From assembly GCA_050247075.1 (NCBI GenBank), contig JBFWUW010000089.1:1-24996 (forward strand): a stretch of 24,996 nucleotides of DNA. Direction: 5' to 3'. The notes under the pieces are model-generated. The model was not told where the DNA came from and ran no database searches. It was given only the letters and a program-made list of their open reading frames with translations. Made by a program: the position numbers and the translations under genes. This DNA is from JBFWUW01 sp050247075 (GTDB taxonomy: Bacteria > Planctomycetota > Planctomycetia > Pirellulales > JBFWUW01). Positions 1-8,496 of the stretch are shown here, one piece after another; positions within the stretch are counted from its first letter, which is position 1; each line of letters opens with the position of its first letter.

Positions 1-804
1 GCCACACATACCTTTCATGAGCAGCGCAGCCGGCTGCCGTATGCCTCGCTGCATCACATTCGGCCGCTGGACGCCGCAGGCAACCCAATACCCGCGGTCG
101 ATTTTCCTGGCACCGACCAGGACGTCACCGCCACTTACCTCAGCTCGTTCACGCAAGTCTTGCCGATGATCGAGGGGAGCATCATTTACAAGCAATACAA
201 CTTCAATCTGGCCGCCAGCCATGCCGACAATCTTTTGGCGGTATCTCAAGAGATTCCTTACTTTGTCTGTCCCTCCATGGCCCGGCATCGTCGTATTCCT
301 GATGCCAAATTGGGCGAGGTCCGAGGGATAGGTAGTTACTTGTGCAGTACTGGCACCAACGACGCGTTTCAAGACCTGCCGCGTAACGGTGCCTTTGTTC
401 TGGACGCGGATGGCACTTCAAAGTTTTCGGACATTACCGATGGTTTGTCGCAGACGTTCTTGTTTGGCGAGACCGATTACGGCCTGACCAACTACATGTT
501 TACCACCGTGGGCGGCGTCGATTACTCGAATATCGTGCGCGGTGGCCTGGGCCAGTGGTCCTTCGGCTACGCCGGCTACTCCATGGGCTCTACCGCCGGC
601 GTCTACAACGCCACGTTGAAAAACACGGCGGACTCATCCGATTTGTCGACCTTTCGCAGCGACCACCCCAACGGCTGCAACTTCGCCTTTGCCGATGGCT
701 CGGTGCGTTGGGTCGCGGACAATATCGACGTCATTACCTTGAACGCCTTGGCCACCCGCGCAGGAAACGAATTGGAGGCACTCAACTATGCCAAGCGGCA
801 GTAA
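1..804 (+). CDS. DUF1559 (H-X9-DG) domain protein, 5' end missing
   Basis: The frame is open from the first base, so the N-terminus (normally a type IV pilin-like methylation/TM segment) lies outside the window; 267 codons are visible. The C-terminus carries the planctomycete H-X9-DG signature: a His at about residue 222 of the visible part, nine residues, then Asp-Gly (seen as HPNGCNFAFADG), followed by SVRW. This motif and the Y/F-rich body are typical of DUF1559, a very large paralogous family of pilin-like, secreted planctomycete proteins of unproven role. The next gene starts inside its last codons (788), and its ribosome binding site (GGAGG, 774-778) lies within this gene, so the two are probably co-translated. 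Family assignment is firm; function is unknown. Confidence 0.9.
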   Translation, partial: ATHTFHEQRSRLPYASLHHIRPLDAAGNPIPAVDFPGTDQDVTATYLSSFTQVLPMIEGSIIYKQYNFNLAASHADNLLAVSQEIPYFVCPSMARHRRIPDAKLGEVRGIGSYLCSTGTNDAFQDLPRNGAFVLDADGTSKFSDITDGLSQTFLFGETDYGLTNYMFTTVGGVDYSNIVRGGLGQWSFGYAGYSMGSTAGVYNATLKNTADSSDLSTFRSDHPNGCNFAFADGSVRWVADNIDVITLNALATRAGNELEALNYAKRQ

Positions 805-1258
805 GCAAATGTTTTTTCGCAGCGGCCATAAGCAACCGGCACTCGCATTGGCAGGCGCAATACTGTGCCTTGGGATGTGCGGTTGCGGTAAGGAGCAGGG
901 CTTTAAGCGAGTGGCCGTCAGCGGCACGGTGAACCTGGACGGAGCACCGCTGGCGGAAGGTTCAATCGAGTTTTTTCCCATCGCGCCGACGATCGGTCCG
1001 CGTTCCACAGCGCAAATCAAGGATGGCAAGTTTGCGCTGACCAAGCAGACCGGCCCGGTGGCCGGCCCGCATCGCGTGGAGATTTACGTCGATCAGCATA
1101 TTGAATTGGAGGATCCCGATGTGGCGGCCGCCTTGCCTGGCCACAAGCTGCCTCCTAATCCCGTGGATGAAAAGTTCAATAAGAAGTCCGAATTGACGGA
1201 AACGATTACCGATGGCACGACTCCGTTGAAGTACGACGTCACGAGCCGTCCGAAGTAA
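788..1258 (+). CDS. small planctomycete lipoprotein-like protein, probable carboxypeptidase-regulatory-like beta-sandwich
   Basis: 156 residues. The N-terminus has basic residues, a hydrophobic stretch (about 18-30) and a Cys cluster (CGC, Cys31/Cys33) that fits a lipoprotein signal, although the lipobox is not canonical. The rest reads as one compact beta-rich domain starting with VSGTVNLDGAPLAEGSIEFF, the usual opening of small planctomycete lipoproteins found next to DUF1559 genes. The start at 788 is chosen because GGAGG (774-778) lies 9 nt upstream; ATG 809 is an in-frame alternative. It overlaps the DUF1559 gene by 17 nt in another frame, which suggests translational coupling. The DUF1559/lipoprotein pairing is common in planctomycetes. 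The biochemical role is unknown. Confidence 0.82.
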   Translation: MPSGSKQMFFRSGHKQPALALAGAILCLGMCGCGKEQGFKRVAVSGTVNLDGAPLAEGSIEFFPIAPTIGPRSTAQIKDGKFALTKQTGPVAGPHRVEIYVDQHIELEDPDVAAALPGHKLPPNPVDEKFNKKSELTETITDGTTPLKYDVTSRPK

Positions 1259-1364
1259 AGGCGGTCGCGCGAACCAGGGGACTGGCACCCAGCCACGTAA
1301 CGGCTTTCCCAGGAACTTTGTTGCCGCAAGGTGCCTTTCCCCCTGTTTCGCCAGCTTTCTCGCC

Positions 1365-2090
1365 ATGTCCGCCAAGGCCGAACCTACGATCACCGTTGAG
1401 CAAGCCGCGCGGCTGATCTATCGCACAAACCAGCCGACTTCACTACAAGTGGGCGAGGTCGCCAGCCTGTTGAAGGCTGGCGTGTTGAGGCAAAGCGAGA
1501 GGCAGAATTTCACCACCACTCGCACGGCCGTTGCCGAATACCTGGCCGCGCAAGAACTTCGCAGGCAAGAAGCCCGACGATCCGTTCCGTCTAATGGCCA
1601 AGCGAGCCGGCGTAAGGCCCGCGAAGGGCAGCCAGAGGCGGCTCTACACCGCGTTACCATGCGCGAGTTGGGAGATCGCAAACTGCGGCGCGTTTATCGG
1701 GAGTTGCTAAGCGACCATTTTCTTTCAATCATTGTCGGGGGCCGCGCCCGCAGTTATTCCGCCGAGTTTCAATCGGCGGTATTTGCCTTGCGATGCATAT
1801 TGCTAGCGATGCTGCTGGGCGTGGGCGTATGGCTTGTAGGCCATGTCCGATTCACCACTCAAGAGGATGTCGTGCGAGACTGGTTGCGGGACAATGCCAC
1901 TTCGGCCGAGGTGCTGGAGTGCCTGCCCGCCCACTTTCGGCCCGGGGGGAAAGCAATCCGTGTCCGCTATCGGCACGTAACAAAAGACCAACAGACTCAA
2001 GACGCCGACCGCGTTTTTCTAACGGCCGATGGAGAAGTGCTGCGAGTGGTGTTACCCGACGAGGAGGATGACGAATTGCTGGAACCGTGA
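1365..2090 (+). CDS. unrecognised single-pass membrane protein
   Basis: 241 residues, family not recognised. Residues about 8-65 (ITVEQAARLIYRTNQPTS onward) look helical and resemble an excisionase/MerR-like helix-turn-helix module, but this is an impression from composition, not a motif match. A basic linker (about 65-95, rich in Arg/Lys/Gln) follows, then one clear transmembrane helix at about 143-162 (CILLAMLLGVGVWLVG). The C-terminal ~75 residues form a small soluble domain ending in an acidic tail (DEEDDELLEP). The order suggests a cytoplasmic N-terminus and an exported C-terminus. A 106-nt gap separates it from the lipoprotein gene, so it may be its own unit. Codon use matches the neighbours, which supports a real gene. 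Confidence 0.7.
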   Translation: MSAKAEPTITVEQAARLIYRTNQPTSLQVGEVASLLKAGVLRQSERQNFTTTRTAVAEYLAAQELRRQEARRSVPSNGQASRRKAREGQPEAALHRVTMRELGDRKLRRVYRELLSDHFLSIIVGGRARSYSAEFQSAVFALRCILLAMLLGVGVWLVGHVRFTTQEDVVRDWLRDNATSAEVLECLPAHFRPGGKAIRVRYRHVTKDQQTQDADRVFLTADGEVLRVVLPDEEDDELLEP

Positions 2091-2097
2091 GCCGAAA

Positions 2098-2120
2098 AAC
2101 GAAAACTGAAGACTGAAAAC
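2098..2120. repeat. short A/C-rich dispersed repeat (ACTGAAGACTGAAAAC type)
   Basis: The 112-nt gap between two plus-strand genes begins with near-tandem copies of a GAAAACTGA-like unit. Its reverse complement (TTTTCAGTCTTCAGTTTTC) resembles the stretch inside the gene at 8497-10245 near 9356-9385, so the same sequence family probably occurs at least twice in the window. Repeats of this kind are, from memory, common between planctomycete genes. No function can be assigned. Confidence 0.4.
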
Positions 2121-2202
2121 TTCCCTTCTCTCATTCGCCGGCAAGCACCCATCGCCTACAATACCAATCTCGCGAATGCTTTCGGCCTCCAGGAAATTTT
2201 TC

Positions 2203-2865
2203 ATGTCTTCAGTTGATCCGGTTTTGCCGCCGCGGATGTTGTTTCGTTTTTCCGCCCCCTGCCTTTATCGCGAGGGGTTGAAGTGGAGCCCGAAGGGGGT
2301 GCAGTTGCCGGAGGAATATCGGCTGCCAAGTTTTGCCGCGTTGGATGGCCGACCGACATTTGCCGATGTGCGGGCAGCCTGGCACGAGTCGGGCCTGGCC
2401 GTGACGGTGCGGGTGGAAGGCAAGCGGCAAACCGCATGGTGCCGCGATTCACAGATGGATTCTAGCGACGGCCTGCAGCTTTGGCTCGACACGCGCGATA
2501 CCCACAACGTGCATCGGGCCACGCGGTTCTGCCATCGCTTTGTGTTTATCCCGTTTGGCGGCGGGCCGCGGCGCGAAGGGCCAGCCATTGGCCAATTGAC
2601 CATCAATCGGGCTCGCGAACTTTCAAGACCGGCCGATCCCCGTTATATGCACGTCCGTAGCGAACAGCGCGTGGATGGCTACGTGTTGGAAACCATGCTC
2701 TTGTCCGGAGCATTGACCGGTTGGGAACCGAGCGAGAATCCCCGTTTGGGCTTCGCCTACCTGGTGGCGGACCGCGAACTGGGCGGCCAGACGTTCAGCG
2801 TCGGTCCCGAGTTTCCGTACCAAGAAGATCCCAGCCTGTGGGGCACATTGGAGTTGGTCCGTTGA
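2203..2865 (+). CDS. CBM9/DOMON-like sugar-binding-type protein
   Basis: 220 residues from ATG 2203, chosen because AGGA (2191-2194) lies 8 nt upstream; an upstream in-frame ATG at 2176 would add nine residues without a ribosome binding site. The pattern is that of the DOMON-like carbohydrate-binding family 9 fold used in bacterial enzymes and stand-alone proteins: FADVRAAWHESGLAVTVRV (strand pair), then DGLQLWLDTRD, the conserved acidic/aromatic strand of the family, and a C-terminal strand ending in WGTLELVR. No signal peptide is visible, so it may be cytoplasmic. It converges on the PSCyt/DUF1553 gene with only 46 nt between stops. Ligand unknown; alternative is a conserved hypothetical with a DOMON-type fold but no sugar binding. 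Confidence 0.72.
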   Translation: MSSVDPVLPPRMLFRFSAPCLYREGLKWSPKGVQLPEEYRLPSFAALDGRPTFADVRAAWHESGLAVTVRVEGKRQTAWCRDSQMDSSDGLQLWLDTRDTHNVHRATRFCHRFVFIPFGGGPRREGPAIGQLTINRARELSRPADPRYMHVRSEQRVDGYVLETMLLSGALTGWEPSENPRLGFAYLVADRELGGQTFSVGPEFPYQEDPSLWGTLELVR

Positions 2866-2870
2866 ACTTG

Positions 2871-2897
2871 CTGTAGGAGGCGATTCCACCACCGACG
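2871..2897. repeat. GTAGGAGGCGATTCCA dispersed repeat, copy 1 (degenerate 3' half)
   Basis: The sequence GTAGGAGGCGATTCCA sits in the 46-nt space between convergent genes. The same 16-mer occurs at 10242-10257 and at about 14050-14065, and inverted at about 14105-14120. Here the second half (ACCACC instead of ATCGCC) cannot close the GGCGAT-TCC-ATCGCC hairpin seen in the best copies. Confidence 0.65.
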
Positions 2898-2911
2898 GTA
2901 TCGCGAAGGAT

Positions 2912-5344
2912 CTATCGTACTAGCTGAAACTCTGGCTGCATGAGGATCGCCCACAGCAGGTCCTCGACGGCCCGCGAGTCGGGCTGAGGCCCCAAGGCTT
3001 CGCGAGTAAGCGACAGTTCCTCCGAAGTGGGCGCACGCGACAGGGCGAATCGATAGAGCCACTCGATGAGGCCCTCGGGCGTGTTGCCATGTTTGGCTAG
3101 AATGGCATTGGCCCCCGTCGCCAGCGCGTCGGCCAGCGTTTGCCCGTTGGCCAGGTCGATGGCTTCCAACGTTGTCAGATCGTTAGGGCGCATGGTGACG
3201 ATCTGATCGCGGTTGGGCCGGCCTAGCGAATGCATCAAGGCATCGCACTTCATCAGGCTAGCCCGCACCATCCTTGGCGGTCCAAAAGTGGCTTGCGACA
3301 ACAACTGCTCCAACTCGGGGTTGATGCGGCCTGCCCACACCGCCGGGTTGGATACCGGCACCGCCGGTTTCCAATCGGCGGGCTCTTCGGCGAACTTGCC
3401 CTGACCGTTGGGGACGGCTACGGTCCATTGCCAGGTTTCATCGCTGCCGATGGCCTGCTCGCTTTCATCAGGCAGCCGCAGGCGGGCCTCAAGGATCAAG
3501 CCCGCGGGGTTGGGCCCTGCGCCCCCATTTTTGGCCACAATGACGAGTTCGTTTTCGCCCGCCCGCAGGAAGGTCTCCAGCGCGACAATTTCGGCATTTT
3601 CCCAGTTGCCGTCGGCGGCCACTCGTTGGCCATTGCAATACAAAGTGTACTCATTGTCGCAGGTCAAACCGGCCACGGCCCGCGTGGGGGCAGAAGGCAG
3701 ATTAAACTTGTGCCGCAGAGTGATGGTTTCGCCCGCGGGCGCAGCGGCCGAAGCCTCAGCCGTGGACCAGACCCATTGTGCCGCCAAGGGCCGGGCGGCG
3801 GCCGATTGGGCATCGCTGTCGAGGCGGCCACGAAGAACCGGCGCGTCGGGCCGCGTGGGGGCGGTGCCGGTCAATTGCCAAACGGCATCCATGAACTGCT
3901 CGGCCGTCATCCGCCGGGGTAGCGGGCCGGCGTACTCGTAAGGCACCTCGGCGGATTTGTTGTCGTTGGCCGGCATTTGCGAGGCATAAGCCCGCGACGT
4001 GCAGATCAGGCGTATTGTCTGCTTCAAGTCGTAATGCTGGTCGGCCAGGTGCGTCGCCAAAAAGTCAAGCAGATCGGCGTTCCAGGGGGCGGTTTGCATG
4101 GCATCGACCGGATGCACAATCCCCCGTCCCATCAGCCGCTGCCAAATGCGGTTGACAATCGTGCGGGTGAAACGGCCGTTCTGTTCATGCGTCATCAACG
4201 CGGCCAACTGTTTTAACCGCTCGGGCTGGGAAGCATCGGCCTGAATTTCGCCCAGTTCCGGAAACAGCCAGCCGGGCGTAGCCGTGGCACCGGTCGGTTT
4301 GTCGCAGCGGTGGATGGCCAACGGCGCGGCCGAGTAAATGGCTGCCAGCCGGTAAGATTCCTCCAGCTTCCAACGGTCGATGAAGCTGTCGTGGCAACTG
4401 GCGCACTTGAGATTGATGCCCAGCAGCGACTGCGAAATACTCTGCGCGAATTGAATCTCGTTCGTCTGGCTGGAATTGACTTCGCCCCGCCAGCGGATGC
4501 CCTGAATAAACCCTTCCGATTCAGCGGTCGGGGCGATCAACTCGCGCACGAATTGGTCGTAAGGTTTGTTGTCGATCAGCGAACGGTATAGCCAGTTGGT
4601 GATCTGCTTGCGTCCGCCGGTGATGAAACCGGTGCCCGTGTAATCGTTACGCAGCAGGTCGTTCCAAAAAGTCAGCCAATGTTCGGCGTAGGCCACGTCG
4701 TCGGCCAACAGTTCTTGCACCAGCAAGGTACGCTTGTCGGGCCGCGTGTCTGCCAGAAACGCCTCCAATTGCTCCGGATCGGGCAGCAGGCCCACTACAT
4801 CCAGCGATAGCCGGCGATAGAATTCGGCATCACTGATTTCCGCCGGCGGCTGCCGTTGTTGGGCCGACAGGTAAGCGTCGATGATGCGGTCAATCGGATT
4901 ATCGCGGTCTCCTTGCGCGGCGGGCAACTCCACGCGGCGCGGACGCAGCGGCGGTTCGTACCCGGCTTGTTTGAAGGCAAAGCCTTGCTCCCACGGCAAA
5001 CCGGCATCGATCCAGGCGGCCAGCAGGGCGATCTCTTTATCGGGCAGCGGGTCCCCCTCCGGCGGCATCCGTAGATTGGCGTCCGCGGACTTTAGGCGTT
5101 GAATAAGGTCGCTCTCCGCGCTCTTTTTCAGTACGATCGGCGCACCGTTCTCTCCGCCGGCCAGCAGCGCGGCCCGCGTGTTCATGGAAAAGCCCCCTTG
5201 CTTCTTGTCGCCCGTGTGGCAGCCGCCGCAATGCTTGCGCAAGATGGGGACAATATCGTGGGCAAAGTCGATCTCGGCCGCGAAAGCGGAGATCGGCGAT
5301 AGCGCGGCCAGCCAGGCCAGCGCCGCGATTTTAACGGAAGGCAT
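2912..5344 (-). CDS. PSCyt1-DUF1549-DUF1553 (PSD1) secreted cytochrome-type protein
   Basis: 810 residues. A signal peptide (about 1-23, cleavage after AFA) is followed by a planctomycete cytochrome c domain with a heme motif CGGCH at 39-43 and a probable Met ligand in LRMPPEG (near 93). DUF1549 follows (about 150-345) and contains a second CXXCH, CASCH near 314-318. DUF1553 begins near 390 (FTRTIVNRIWQRLMGRGIV) and resumes at the C-terminus (about 670-810). Between the two DUF1553 parts, about 540-630 is a beta-rich insertion (DNEYTLYCNGQRVA, then FLRAGENELVIVAKNGG) that resembles a galactose-binding-like accessory module. Such proteins are abundant in planctomycetes, are periplasmic or surface-exposed, and are often linked to polysaccharide breakdown, usually beside a DUF1501 gene; none is visible here. 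No Shine-Dalgarno precedes the start, but the signal peptide fixes it. Confidence 0.93.
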   Translation of the reverse strand: MPSVKIAALAWLAALSPISAFAAEIDFAHDIVPILRKHCGGCHTGDKKQGGFSMNTRAALLAGGENGAPIVLKKSAESDLIQRLKSADANLRMPPEGDPLPDKEIALLAAWIDAGLPWEQGFAFKQAGYEPPLRPRRVELPAAQGDRDNPIDRIIDAYLSAQQRQPPAEISDAEFYRRLSLDVVGLLPDPEQLEAFLADTRPDKRTLLVQELLADDVAYAEHWLTFWNDLLRNDYTGTGFITGGRKQITNWLYRSLIDNKPYDQFVRELIAPTAESEGFIQGIRWRGEVNSSQTNEIQFAQSISQSLLGINLKCASCHDSFIDRWKLEESYRLAAIYSAAPLAIHRCDKPTGATATPGWLFPELGEIQADASQPERLKQLAALMTHEQNGRFTRTIVNRIWQRLMGRGIVHPVDAMQTAPWNADLLDFLATHLADQHYDLKQTIRLICTSRAYASQMPANDNKSAEVPYEYAGPLPRRMTAEQFMDAVWQLTGTAPTRPDAPVLRGRLDSDAQSAAARPLAAQWVWSTAEASAAAPAGETITLRHKFNLPSAPTRAVAGLTCDNEYTLYCNGQRVAADGNWENAEIVALETFLRAGENELVIVAKNGGAGPNPAGLILEARLRLPDESEQAIGSDETWQWTVAVPNGQGKFAEEPADWKPAVPVSNPAVWAGRINPELEQLLSQATFGPPRMVRASLMKCDALMHSLGRPNRDQIVTMRPNDLTTLEAIDLANGQTLADALATGANAILAKHGNTPEGLIEWLYRFALSRAPTSEELSLTREALGPQPDSRAVEDLLWAILMQPEFQLVR

Positions 5345-5486
5345 GAGCGATGATTGCCGAGGAAGGAAGCAGTGGGCGAAAGCACGTTATCGCGGCGATT
5401 AATTTCGCCGCGGCGTGTTTCCAGACTAAACCGCCCAAGCCCGCTCGACAAGCGAACGGATGGCTATGGCCCTTCTGTCAGGTTGC

Positions 5487-6641
5487 CTACGCGGCCGCGT
5501 GCTGCTTTCGCTCTGCTAACAACTGCTGGTAGAGCGCCAGGTGCTGCCCGGCAATCTTGGGCCAGGCGTACTCTTTTGCCATGCGGCGGGCGTTCTCGCC
5601 CCATGTGGCCAGCTTGGCCGGTTCTTGCAGGGCCTGTTGCAACGCGCGGCATAAGTCGGCGGATGCCCCTGGCTCAAACAACATACCGGTCTGGTCAGGC
5701 TGTACCAGATCGGCCAGGCCTGGCGTGCGGCTGGCGACGATGGGCGTGCCGGCGGCGTAGCTTTCCAACACGACTAAAGGAAAAGCCTCCCAAGTGCGGG
5801 TGGGCATTATGGCCACCAGCGCGTTTTGCAAGAGCCATGTCTTGGCGTTCCCTCGCACGGTCCCCGCGAACCACACTCGCGAGGTCAGTCCGGTTTCGGC
5901 CACCGTGCGCTCACACTCAGCACGCTGCGGGCCATCGCCGGCCAGTACCAACCGCAAGGAGTTGTGACCCTTCAAATGGCGGAAGGCTTCGATCAGCAGA
6001 TCGACCCCTTTGCGCTCGTGGATGCGGCCCAGGAACAGCAAGTATTGCTTGGAAGACAGGCCCGCGGCTTGCAGTTCTGGCGGGCAGTCCGCCGCCGTGG
6101 CAAACGGTTGTGGATCGACACCGTTGGGAATCTGTTCGATTCGCCGCACATCGGGACAAAGGCGGCGAAAACCCTCCTCGGTGAAACGGCTGATGGCCAC
6201 CAAGGCATCGGCCGCAGCCAAGGCTTGCACGGCGCGCCGCCGCGCTGCCGCCTTCGACAAACGCGACGCCCCCTCGTAAACGTCACCGCCGTGGCTGGTG
6301 ATAACGACCGGAACCCGCAACCGCGATTGCAAAATGGCCGCCAGATAACCGGGCGGGTCAATGCCGTGGCAGTGTAAGATATCGAACGGCCAATCGGCAT
6401 GCAGTTTCGCCAACCAGTGGCGGTACCAAGACACGCCAAACCGGGCCGAGAAAGGCCGAGGATGCCGTGCCACGCGGTACGGCAGTTGGGCATCGTCGGG
6501 CCGTAAGGGCCGTCGCGGATTGGGCGCCAATACGCCCACGTCATGGCCGGCGGCCAGAAACTGGCGAGCTAGCGCATCGACCACCATTTCCTGGCCGCCC
6601 AGCTTGGGTAGTACCGTGGAACTATACAAGCAGATACGCAT
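5487..6641 (-). CDS. GT4-family glycosyltransferase
   Basis: 384 residues from ATG at 6641. The N-terminal Rossmann domain opens with MRICLYSSTVLPKLGGQEM, the usual GT4 donor/acceptor loop with a Gly pair, followed by VITSHGGDVYEG. The C-terminal nucleotide-sugar domain has LLFLGRIHERKGVDLLIEAF and the EX7E signature region EAFPLVVLE followed by GTPIVAS, typical of retaining GT-B enzymes. The frame stays open far upstream (to 6959), but that part overlaps the methyltransferase gene and has no GT4 homology. The ATG is fused to the methyltransferase stop as TAATG (1-nt overlap), which supports this start and implies translational coupling. It probably transfers a sugar in assembly of a surface glycan; donor and acceptor are not predictable. 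Confidence 0.93.
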   Translation of the reverse strand: MRICLYSSTVLPKLGGQEMVVDALARQFLAAGHDVGVLAPNPRRPLRPDDAQLPYRVARHPRPFSARFGVSWYRHWLAKLHADWPFDILHCHGIDPPGYLAAILQSRLRVPVVITSHGGDVYEGASRLSKAAARRRAVQALAAADALVAISRFTEEGFRRLCPDVRRIEQIPNGVDPQPFATAADCPPELQAAGLSSKQYLLFLGRIHERKGVDLLIEAFRHLKGHNSLRLVLAGDGPQRAECERTVAETGLTSRVWFAGTVRGNAKTWLLQNALVAIMPTRTWEAFPLVVLESYAAGTPIVASRTPGLADLVQPDQTGMLFEPGASADLCRALQQALQEPAKLATWGENARRMAKEYAWPKIAGQHLALYQQLLAERKQHAAA

Positions 6642-7387
6642 TAGGCCGCCTCGCTTTTTGGCCCCGTTGGAAAGACTCCCTTCCAGCGCTTGACGGCGCG
6701 AAAATGCCGATAAAGCAGCGCACCCTTGGCCCGTGCTGAAAACGAGGGGTGCTGGCCAGCGCGGCGCAGTTCCTCGAATGACAACGCGGATGGGGGCACA
6801 TCGGCAGGCAACTTCTCTAAGACCAGGCCGCTGCGCACAAAGTGATTTACGCGGCGATGATCGGCAAACGTGGCCCGGCGGGCCGCCAGTGTCGCGGACA
6901 AGGAGCATCCATAACCGGCCTGCTCCAAGACGGAGATCCAATAGCGCGATGGCTGGCAATTGACGTGATGATGTCCCTTTTGTTTGGGGAAGGCATGTGT
7001 CGCCAGAATGAACTTGTCGGCCAGTCCCAGCGTGGCCACAACATGCGGCAGAAACTCTTCCTCGACATGCTCCAAGAACTCACACGTCCAGACCAGATCA
7101 AAACGCCGCCGCGCTGGAAACGCCCCCTGGCAAAAATCGTGAAGTTCCACGGAACCAGGCACGACGGTGTTCCGCAAGGCTTCTGGCGAACCATCGACCC
7201 CTAGCACCTCGCAACCCAATTCGCGAAAGAACCGTGTTGAATGCCCTTCGCCACAGCCCACGTCCAGCACTGATCGAATTTGGTGCTTCTCGACGAACCA
7301 CGACCGTAGACGCGGGCACCATGTCCCCGGATCACCACCCGTGCAGTATCCTCCCCAGCGACCATCGCGAATCATGGTGACGGCCAT
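6641..7387 (-). CDS. class I SAM-dependent methyltransferase (Methyltransf_11/23 type)
   Basis: 248 residues from ATG 7387, supported by GGGAG about 8 nt upstream; ATG 7375 is a second in-frame choice. Motif I is SVLDVGCGEGHSTRFF, followed by the acidic loop EVLGVDGSPEA that holds the SAM ribose, and the post-I region FDLVWTCEFLEHVEEE. The C-terminal part contains HHHVNCQPSRYW, common in methyltransferases placed with glycosyltransferases. The family is similar to enzymes that methylate sugars or lipid-linked glycans, but the substrate cannot be read from sequence. Its stop overlaps the GT4 start, and the preceding methyltransferase ends 56 nt upstream, so the three minus-strand genes form one probable operon (8214 to 5487). 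Confidence 0.9.
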   Translation of the reverse strand: MAVTMIRDGRWGGYCTGGDPGTWCPRLRSWFVEKHQIRSVLDVGCGEGHSTRFFRELGCEVLGVDGSPEALRNTVVPGSVELHDFCQGAFPARRRFDLVWTCEFLEHVEEEFLPHVVATLGLADKFILATHAFPKQKGHHHVNCQPSRYWISVLEQAGYGCSLSATLAARRATFADHRRVNHFVRSGLVLEKLPADVPPSALSFEELRRAGQHPSFSARAKGALLYRHFRAVKRWKGVFPTGPKSEAA

Positions 7388-7443
7388 GCCGGCAACTCCC
7401 AAGGTAAGTACGGTGATCTGAACGGGTTCGCTTCCAGCCGCGA

Positions 7444-8214
7444 TTAAGCAGCGCGAGTCTGGGATTTCGCTTCGCGAGCAAACAGTTGCAAGTGTCGAAT
7501 CGTCGCCCGACGCGCAAAACCTGGTCGTCCGGCCATTTCTTCTTGAATGGCTTGCTCCACACCGGGAAACAGCCCGCCCACAGCATCGTCGAAGACGACG
7601 CAGCCGCCAGGCATGACATGCGGCACAAACAAGCGTATATCGGCCAGCACATCGGCATAGTCGTGGCTGCCGTCGATCCACAACAATGAAATTGGCTTCG
7701 ACCAGCCGTGTCCAACCTGGCTGGAGGATTCTCGAACAGCCGTCAGCCCGCGCTGTGGCAGTTGAAACTCCGCCAGGACTCGTTGATATTCGTCCCAGCT
7801 TCCAAAGGCGTGCGGGTCGATGGATGTCACGGGCAGCGGATCGGCACGCAATTGCGAGCCCTCGACCAGCCAGGCCGTGGTTCGCCCTTTCCAAGCGCCG
7901 ATCTCGACGATCTCTCCGCCGGCGGGTGCCTGCATCGCCAAGTGGGCCAGCAGGCAGCACTCTTTGTCTGACGATGTTCCGATGATCGCCCGCAGAGCTC
8001 TCAGCCGTGTCCGGGGAAGGCGGTTTGTCAGTTCACGCTGCGCGCGGCGCTCCAGCCGATAGCCGCGATCCCAAAGCCGGGCAAAACTCCGAGCGGTTCG
8101 TTGGGGCAAGCGGGCCACATTACGCCATGCCCGCTGCATCAGCAATCGCTGGGGAGCCTTGGTTTCCAGAGCAATGGCATCGGCCATCGTGGCGTTGACT
8201 TTGCGTTCAGACAC
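7444..8214 (-). CDS. class I SAM-dependent methyltransferase (Methyltransf_24/CmcI-like)
   Basis: 256 residues from a GTG start at 8214, preceded by GGTGGAG with about 7 nt spacing; ATG 8187 is an in-frame alternative without such a site. Motifs match the Methyltransf_24 class: EIVEIGAWKGRTTAWL (SAM-binding loop), then LLWIDGSHDY (conserved D-G-x-H-x-Y) and GGCVVFDDAV (metal/substrate site with paired Asp). About 70 basic N-terminal residues precede the domain and could be a membrane-proximal or partner-binding segment. Members of this class methylate sugar hydroxyls, phenolic groups or cephalosporin precursors; here the glycosyltransferase context favours a sugar. It is the first gene of the minus-strand arm. 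Confidence 0.9.
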   Translation of the reverse strand: MSERKVNATMADAIALETKAPQRLLMQRAWRNVARLPQRTARSFARLWDRGYRLERRAQRELTNRLPRTRLRALRAIIGTSSDKECCLLAHLAMQAPAGGEIVEIGAWKGRTTAWLVEGSQLRADPLPVTSIDPHAFGSWDEYQRVLAEFQLPQRGLTAVRESSSQVGHGWSKPISLLWIDGSHDYADVLADIRLFVPHVMPGGCVVFDDAVGGLFPGVEQAIQEEMAGRPGFARRATIRHLQLFAREAKSQTRAA

Positions 8215-8496
8215 CGGCAGGCTCCACCACGCGCGGGAATGGGGTCGTAAGAAGACGGAATGTTAGTATCAATCGACGCCAGGGGTACAGATCATTTGAA
8301 CCGTAACTTCCATGTTCCCGATCAAAGAGCGGGAATGCCGGACCTAACGTGGGCCTCAACTCACAATGGGCCAGCGCGATAGCGTTGCTGGCACGACTGA
8401 TCGCTATGCCGGAGTGACATTGACGCTTCCATTCAGGCCGCCATAGATTCCTCTGCCCACGGAAATCGTTCGTCGCTAGATGCGAGTCTTGCTCTG
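8215..8496. promoter_or_regulatory. divergent intergenic region between the two arms of the glycan cluster
   Basis: 282 nt separate the GTG start of the minus-strand methyltransferase and the plus-strand GT-C gene, so both promoters must lie here or overlap the genes. I could not pick convincing -35/-10 pairs. A short inverted motif, TTCCCGATC...GCGGGAA (about 8312-8333), is the only structured element seen. No ORF of note. Confidence 0.4.

Noticed and set aside
5354..6184. 276-codon plus-strand frame opposite the GT4 gene
   Set aside because: Arg/Pro-rich antisense shadow of a well-recognised glycosyltransferase.
6642..6959. N-terminal extension of the GT4 gene
   Set aside because: It lies inside the methyltransferase gene and has no GT4 features; the TAATG junction gives the start.
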